From NCBI GenBank assembly GCA_043727235.1, contig JAYSYX010000241.1, positions 1-9,926 on the forward strand: 9,926 nt of DNA. The letters are read 5' to 3'. Within the stretch, counting starts at the first letter, position 1, and each line of letters starts with the position of its first letter. The notes beneath the pieces were generated by a model. That model was not told where the DNA came from. It made no database searches and saw only the letters and a program-made list of their open reading frames with translations. Positions 6,351 to 9,926 of this stretch are shown here, one piece after another. The translations under genes were made by a program, and so were the position numbers. The stretch comes from UBA7236 sp043727235 (GTDB lineage Bacteria > Bacteroidota > Bacteroidia > Chitinophagales > BACL12).

Positions 6351-6985
6351 TTTTTTAATTTTTTATGGATAATAATTTCAGCGATAATTAAATTTAAAAC
6401 CCAGCCTAACCATGCAACAATTATATAAACATCCATGGGTCGGGGATGGAATAATTCTATCAATATCCATTTCCAGGCCCTTAGGGTAATGGCAGATAAA
6501 GTTAACGCAAAACTGCGGTACATCCATATCTTATGCGCCACAAAATTTTTGTTACGGGCATTAATATAGGCTTTCAAAGTAAACCAAAACCAAAGTATCG
6601 CTAAAATGCAAAAAGCAAGTATTGAACTTAATCCGCCGTTTGCATAAAGCCCGATAACGAAACCGGATGGTGCACCCAGGGCAAGTATAGAAAAAACATA
6701 AATCCTACCGTTGATTCGATGAAAGGGTTTATAATTTTTTTGAATGTATTTGGAAAATTGTGTAAACCCCGCAGGAAGCGCGAGAATTGCCGTAAAAACA
6801 TGAACATAAAAAGCGGGGAGATACCAGCTGATATTTATATAATCCTTTTTTATTCCCAAAAATGCAGTGTCGGTTCCCGCAGGGATATATTGCAAAACAA
6901 TACCGATCATGAGTATTACAAAACCGAAATATGAGAGGAGGAGAAGGGAATTAAATAAGGTGATTTTGTAGTTGGTGGTTTTCAC
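6347..6985 (-). CDS. DUF2306-type multi-pass membrane protein
   Basis: This inner-membrane protein of unknown function has about six hydrophobic segments. Conserved-looking residues match the DUF2306 pattern: a His in YVHVF, then HRINGRIYV, and AHKIWMYRSFALT followed by TLRAW. Histidines paired with arginines in membrane helices could bind a cofactor, but this is not shown. I prefer the GTG start at 6985 (protein beginning MKTTNYKITLFN, 212 residues). The frame stays open to a TTG at 7054 (235 residues), but that extension is polar and runs into sequence resembling the repeat array. A start at 7054 cannot be excluded. The stop codon overlaps the lipoprotein ATG by 4 bp. No clear promoter is seen, and the repeat array lies where one would be expected. 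Confidence 0.85.
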   Translation of the reverse strand: MKTTNYKITLFNSLLLLSYFGFVILMIGIVLQYIPAGTDTAFLGIKKDYINISWYLPAFYVHVFTAILALPAGFTQFSKYIQKNYKPFHRINGRIYVFSILALGAPSGFVIGLYANGGLSSILAFCILAILWFWFTLKAYINARNKNFVAHKIWMYRSFALTLSAITLRAWKWILIELFHPRPMDVYIIVAWLGWVLNLIIAEIIIHKKLKK

Positions 6986-7069
6986 TTTGTAAAAATAGTT
7001 TTTTTCATTTTGTTTGGGGAGAGACGAGGTGTTTGTTTCGCGTGGGGGGTGCAAAGATTGAAAGGTAGT

Positions 7070-7360
7070 ATGTGTTTGTTTCCCGCAGAGGTCGCAGGGG
7101 TGCAGAGATAGCAGAGGTGGGGTGTTTGTAGGATGTGTTTTATTTCGCGCAGAGGTCGCAGAGGTGCAGAGATAGCAGAGGTGGGGTGTGGGTGGGATGT
7201 GTTTTATTTCACGCAGGGGTTGCAGAGGTGCAGAGATAGCAGAGGTGGGGTGTGGTGTGGGATGTGTTTTATTTCATGCAGGGGTTGCAGAGGTGCTGAG
7301 ATAGCAGAGGTGGGTTGTTTGTAGGATGTGTTTAATTTCACGCAGAGGTGTAGAGAAATT
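7070..7360. repeat. Tandem array of 63-65 bp units
   Basis: Four full units (7070-7132, 7133-7196, 7197-7261, 7262-7325) and a partial fifth (7326 to about 7360) begin ATGTGTTT and carry CGCAG, GGTGCAGAGATAGCAGAGG and a G/T-rich end. A degenerate relative lies at 7028-7069. Each unit also has an internal 8-9 bp period of the GCAGAGGT type. Unit length varies by 1-2 bp, mostly in the final GTGTGG run. Open frames across the array give repetitive, non-protein-like peptides. Confidence 0.9.
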
Positions 7361-7439
7361 TGTCGAAAACCTGATGGCATTTCATCTATTTATTACAAAT
7401 TACTCAAAAAGAATGGGTTAAAACATATTATACAATTAC

Positions 7440-7500
7440 ACCGTGCCTCTGCGACCCCTGCACTTCAGCGGGCTCTGCGGGGAACTTTTTATTTCACACT
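7440..7500. repeat. Inverted relative of the 63-65 bp repeat
   Basis: CCTCTGCGACCCCTGC (7446-7461) is the reverse complement of GCAGGGGTYGCAGAGG in array units three and four, allowing one G-U or C/T difference. Further on, CTCTGCGGGGAA and TTTATTTCAC continue the match in inverse order. RNA from this region could fold back on the array over an AT-rich loop of roughly 80 bases or more. Confidence 0.7.
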
Positions 7501-7535
7501 TTGGTCGCTGTAGGCTGACTTGGCAAGTAGTGAAC

Positions 7536-7634
7536 CAGCAGTGTCTCACCATTCTATTTAGAATAATACTTAAATTCCATAATAAAATTTAAATGCAAAT
7601 TATGCCAATATTTTTCCTTGTGAGGACACTGCTG
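7536..7634. repeat. 15-bp inverted repeat pair around AT-rich core
   Basis: The left arm CAGCAGTGTCTCAC (7536-7549) and right arm GTGAGGACACTGCTG (7620-7634) are reverse complements apart from one base. The 99-bp unit has the outline of a tiny non-autonomous element, but no target-site duplication is visible at its edges. Confidence 0.55.
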
Positions 7635-7636
7635 AA

Positions 7637-7668
7637 TAAACAAAAAAGGCTACCAATTATGGTAACCT
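7637..7668 (-). terminator. Terminator of the tRNA-Gly/tRNA-Leu operon
   Basis: On the minus strand AGGTTACC pairs with GGTAGCCT (8 bp, one G-U) around a 6-nt loop, then a TTTTTTG tract follows. It begins 7 nt after the tRNA-Leu 3' end, exactly where an operon terminator belongs. Confidence 0.85.
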
Positions 7669-7675
7669 GTTGTTG

Positions 7676-7761
7676 TACCCGGGGCGGGAATTGAACCCGC
7701 ACGAGCATTGCTGCCCACAGGATTTTAAGTCCTGCGTGTCTACCAATTCCACCACCCGGGC
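7676..7761 (-). tRNA. tRNA-Leu (anticodon TAA)
   Basis: This is an 86-nt class II tRNA. The acceptor GCCCGGG pairs with CCCGGGT. The anticodon stem CAGGA/TCCTG encloses CTTAAAA, giving anticodon TAA for Leu UUA/UUG codons. A long variable arm (TGGGCAGCAATGCTCG) and T arm GCGGG, TTCAATT, CCCGC follow. The discriminator is A and CCA is not encoded. It is the second gene of a two-tRNA operon, 45 nt after tRNA-Gly. Confidence 0.97.
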
Positions 7762-7775
7762 GGGTGAGAAAACAG

Positions 7776-7798
7776 AGGCACGGTGGTAGACCGTGCCT
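7776..7798. repeat. Perfect hairpin in the tRNA spacer
   Basis: AGGCACGGT (7776-7784) and ACCGTGCCT (7790-7798) form a 9-bp stem with a 5-nt loop in the spacer between tRNA-Gly and tRNA-Leu. The 12-mer CAGAGGCACGGT (7773-7784) recurs inverted as ACCGTGCCTCTG at 7440-7451, which links it to the repeat family upstream. It may guide processing of the tRNA precursor or be a repeat remnant. Confidence 0.65.
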
Positions 7799-7806
7799 GA
7801 AAACTG

Positions 7807-7879
<73 letters not shown>

Positions 7880-7906
7880 AGAGTGTGATTTTCCCTTTAG
7901 GGAGTG

Positions 7907-7938
7907 CAAATATATAGGGGAAATTTGGTTCATTCAAA
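7907..7938 (-). promoter_or_regulatory. Promoter of the tRNA-Gly/tRNA-Leu operon
   Basis: On the minus strand the -33 TTTG (7935-7938) and -7 TATATTTG (7907-7914) are both exact, with 20 nt between them. This is the best Bacteroidota-type promoter in the window. Transcription would begin about 20 nt before tRNA-Gly. Confidence 0.8.
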
Positions 7939-8093
7939 GGGATTTGAAAGTTTTTTACGAATTCATTTAAACAAGAGTGACTAATAATGATATTTATAAA
8001 ACGCCATGAAATGCAGTATTGGCAGTTATTGCAAGCATTTTGACAACCCTTGGATCCATGGTATAACTACAATTAAAATAAAGATTAGCGCTT

Positions 8094-8101
8094 TATCTTT
8101 G
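8094..8101 (+). promoter_or_regulatory. Candidate -7 element for the FTCD gene
   Basis: TATCTTTG matches TAnnTTTG exactly and lies 14 nt before the ATG at 8116. The A-rich leader AAAAAAAATCAACC contains no Shine-Dalgarno. No good -33 element is seen at the expected distance. Confidence 0.55.
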
Positions 8102-8115
8102 AAAAAAAATCAACC

Positions 8116-9783
8116 ATGCAGAAAGTTATTGAGTGTGTTCCCAATTTCAGTGAGGGCCGCGATATGGGCATCATCAAACAAATTACAGATGCCATAGAAT
8201 CGGTGGAAGGTGTTAAATTATTAGATGTAGATCCCGGTAAGGCAACAAACAGAACTGTAGTTACGCTGGTTGGAAATGAAACTGATGTTGTGGAAGCAGC
8301 GTTTCGGGGAATTAAAAAAGCATCAGAAATAATTGATATGCGCAAACATAAAGGCGAACATCCAAGAATGGGTGCAACGGATGTTTGTCCCTTTATACCC
8401 GTTGCAAATGCCACCATGCAGGATTGTATCGATTGTGCAAAAAAATTGGGTAAACGTGTTGGAGAAGAATTAAATATTCCTGTTTATTTATATGAAAGTG
8501 CAGCGAGAAATCCAGAAAGAAAAAATCTCGCAAATGTAAGAGCAGGAGAATATGAAGGTATAGAACAAAAAATAAAATTACCGGAATGGAAACCTGATTT
8601 TGGTCCCACAACTTTTAATGCAAAAACCGGAAATACCATTATTGGTGCAAGAGATTTTTTGGTAGCATTTAATGTGAATTTAAATACAACAAGTGTTCGA
8701 CGTGCAAATTCCGTTGCTTTTGATCTTAGAGAAAACGGAAGAGTGGATCCCTCCGGAAAAAAAGATAGCGATGGAAATGAATTAAGAATTCCGGGCGCAT
8801 GTAAAAGTGTAAAAGCAATTGGATGGTTCATTGAAGAATATGGTATTGCACAGGTGAGTATGAACCTCACAAATACAAATATCACTCCTGTGCATATTGC
8901 CTTTGATGAAGCGGTAAAAAGTGCTGCTGCAAGAGGAATGCGTGTAACGGGCAGTGAGTTGGTTGGATTAATTCCACTGCAAAGTATGTTGGATGCGGGA
9001 AAATATTTTCTGGAAAAACAAAACAGAAGTACAGGAGTCAGTGAAGAAGAATTAATTAAGATCGCAATAAAAAGTATGGGTCTTGATGAATTAAATGCAT
9101 TTGATCCGGAGGATAAGATAATTGAATATAAATTGTGGGGAAAAGAAAGACATGGAAAATTAATTTCTATGAGTTTAACTGCATTTGCAAACGAAACTGC
9201 AAGTGAGAGTCCTGCCCCGGGCGGTGGAAGTATTTCGGCATATGTTGGTGCATTGGGAATTAGTCTAGCCACCATGGTTGCTAATTTATCATCACATAAA
9301 AAAGGCTGGGACGATAAGTGGAAAGAATTTTCAGATCATTCAGTAAAGGGACAACAATTAAAAGATAAATTAATGAAAATGGTGGATGAGGATACCAACG
9401 CATTTAATCAGATCATGAATGCTTTTTCTTTGCCGAAGGGAACTGAAGAAGAAAAAGCAGCCAGAAAAAAAGGTATTCAGGAAGCGACTTTAAATGCAAT
9501 TAATATTCCACTCAAAGTGATGGAATTAAGTTTGGAAAGTATGCAAACAATTAAAGCCATGGCAGAGATCGGAAATCCGAATTCGGTGAGTGATGCCGGT
9601 GTTGGAGCCTTGTGTGCGAGAACTGCAGTTATCGGCGCATTTTTAAATGTGAAAATAAATGCAGGGGGATTAAGCGATAAAGAAGTGGCAGCAAATAAAA
9701 TTGCAGCCGGAGAAAAAATAGTTGATGAGGCGGAGAAATTGGAAAAGGAAATTTTGGATATTGTTTACAGCAAGATAAATTAA
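8116..9783 (+). CDS. Formimidoyltransferase-cyclodeaminase (fused, bifunctional)
   Basis: This 555-residue enzyme joins two steps of histidine degradation. The N-terminal domain (about 1-330) moves the formimino group of N-formimino-glutamate to tetrahydrofolate, and the C-terminal domain (about 345-555) releases ammonia to give 5,10-methenyl-tetrahydrofolate. The N-terminal domain shows VPNFSEGRD (8-16), DVDPGKATNRTVVT (37-50) and KGEHPRMGATDVCPF (79-93), with His82 at the catalytic position known from mammalian FTCD. The cyclodeaminase part shows SPAPGGGSISA (365-375), VDEDTNAFNQIMNAF (423-437) and SVSDAGVGA (490-498). The length is close to animal FTCD (about 540). No other hut genes lie in the window. 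The ATG start has an A-rich leader. The gene is followed within 10 nt by a strong hairpin repeat. Confidence 0.95.
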   Translation: MQKVIECVPNFSEGRDMGIIKQITDAIESVEGVKLLDVDPGKATNRTVVTLVGNETDVVEAAFRGIKKASEIIDMRKHKGEHPRMGATDVCPFIPVANATMQDCIDCAKKLGKRVGEELNIPVYLYESAARNPERKNLANVRAGEYEGIEQKIKLPEWKPDFGPTTFNAKTGNTIIGARDFLVAFNVNLNTTSVRRANSVAFDLRENGRVDPSGKKDSDGNELRIPGACKSVKAIGWFIEEYGIAQVSMNLTNTNITPVHIAFDEAVKSAAARGMRVTGSELVGLIPLQSMLDAGKYFLEKQNRSTGVSEEELIKIAIKSMGLDELNAFDPEDKIIEYKLWGKERHGKLISMSLTAFANETASESPAPGGGSISAYVGALGISLATMVANLSSHKKGWDDKWKEFSDHSVKGQQLKDKLMKMVDEDTNAFNQIMNAFSLPKGTEEEKAARKKGIQEATLNAINIPLKVMELSLESMQTIKAMAEIGNPNSVSDAGVGALCARTAVIGAFLNVKINAGGLSDKEVAANKIAAGEKIVDEAEKLEKEILDIVYSKIN

Positions 9784-9788
9784 CCGCA

Positions 9789-9820
9789 TCCCACAGAGTT
9801 CCTTCGGTAACTCTGTGGGG
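9789..9820. repeat. 28-bp palindrome after FTCD, first copy
   Basis: CCCACAGAGTT (9790-9800) pairs with AACTCTGTGGG (9809-9819). Inside are one C-T mismatch and a C(TTCG)G cap, the very stable UUCG tetraloop. It starts 6 nt after the FTCD stop codon and is followed by GGAATTTTCC, so it may help end the transcript, although the T run is short. Confidence 0.85.
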
Positions 9821-9891
9821 AATTTTCCAACCTGGTACTTAGTCATAAATTCTCAACTGAGACTCGTGGGGAATTTTCTCTCCTAGTACTT
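9815..9891. repeat. Direct repeats with 51-bp period between palindromes
   Basis: GTGGGGAATTTTC at 9815-9827 recurs exactly at 9866-9878, and the next 13 bases are similar (ending GGTACTT and AGTACTT). Each copy follows a palindrome-like segment; the second is a decayed version (CTCAACTGAGACTCGTGGGG). Confidence 0.7.
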
Positions 9892-9893
9892 CG

Positions 9894-9921
9894 CCACAGA
9901 GTTACCGAAGGAACTCTGTGG
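9894..9921. repeat. 28-bp palindrome, second copy, opposite orientation
   Basis: The 28 bases at 9894-9921 are the exact reverse complement of 9791-9818. The two copies therefore face each other about 75 bp apart, an arrangement like paired REP sequences (BIME). The element may continue past the window end. Confidence 0.85.
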
Positions 9922-9926
9922 ACGGG

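Larger units (their letters stand above)
7055..7636. other. Repeat-filled region between DUF2306 gene and tRNA operon
   Basis: I see no gene here. It holds the tandem array, its inverted relative, and a third unrelated inverted pair: CAGCAGTGTCTCAC (7536-7549) against GTGAGGACACTGCTG (7620-7634), which differ by one inserted base and enclose about 70 AT-rich bases. Positions 7361-7439 are AT-rich and featureless. Confidence 0.65.

Noticed and set aside
7133..7324. Plus-strand open frame across the tandem array
   Set aside because: The peptide simply repeats the array (RRGAEIAEVG-like units, Cys- and Gly-rich). This is a typical spurious ORF in repeats.
7070..7360. CRISPR array
   Set aside because: The units are contiguous and near-identical throughout, with no unique spacers between short repeats, and no cas gene is nearby.
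8085..9275. Long minus-strand frames opposite the FTCD gene
   Set aside because: The plus-strand product is a clear family member over its full length, so the opposite frames are shadows.

Overview
The window comes from an AT-rich member of the Bacteroidota. Four things point there: a predicted secreted protein with a type IX secretion (Por) C-terminal sorting domain, several exact matches to the Bacteroidota -7 promoter element TAnnTTTG, start codons without Shine-Dalgarno sequences, and tRNA genes without an encoded CCA end. A rank below phylum cannot be read safely from the sequence.

Layout. Positions 1-449 hold no convincing gene, but contain inverted and tandem short repeats and a probable pgk terminator. 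Next come two glycolytic genes on the minus strand, gap (1857-2864) and downstream of it pgk (450-1649), catalysing consecutive steps (glyceraldehyde-3-phosphate to 1,3-bisphosphoglycerate to 3-phosphoglycerate). A tRNA-Glu gene diverges from gap and ends in a strong hairpin. A minus-strand block follows: a GNAT-like protein (4306-4839), a 50-residue basic protein starting 4 nt after it (4149-4301), and the T9SS cargo protein (3174-4058). A 635-bp gene-free stretch (4840-5474) contains a textbook terminator with no gene in front of it. Then come two translationally coupled minus-strand genes: a DUF2306-type membrane protein and, overlapping it by 4 bp, a YARHG-domain lipoprotein.

Positions 7028-7640 are repeat territory: a 63-65 bp tandem array, an inverted relative of it, and a separate 15-bp inverted pair. 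After that lies a minus-strand tRNA-Gly/tRNA-Leu operon with a near-perfect promoter and a clean terminator. The last gene, on the plus strand, is a fused formimidoyltransferase-cyclodeaminase (histidine degradation, one-carbon metabolism). It is followed by a pair of 28-bp palindromes in opposite orientation that run to the window edge.

Most genes are housekeeping. The parts worth attention are the GNAT-like/50-residue two-gene module, and the number of unrelated short-period repeat families packed into almost every intergenic space, two of which begin just after a stop codon.
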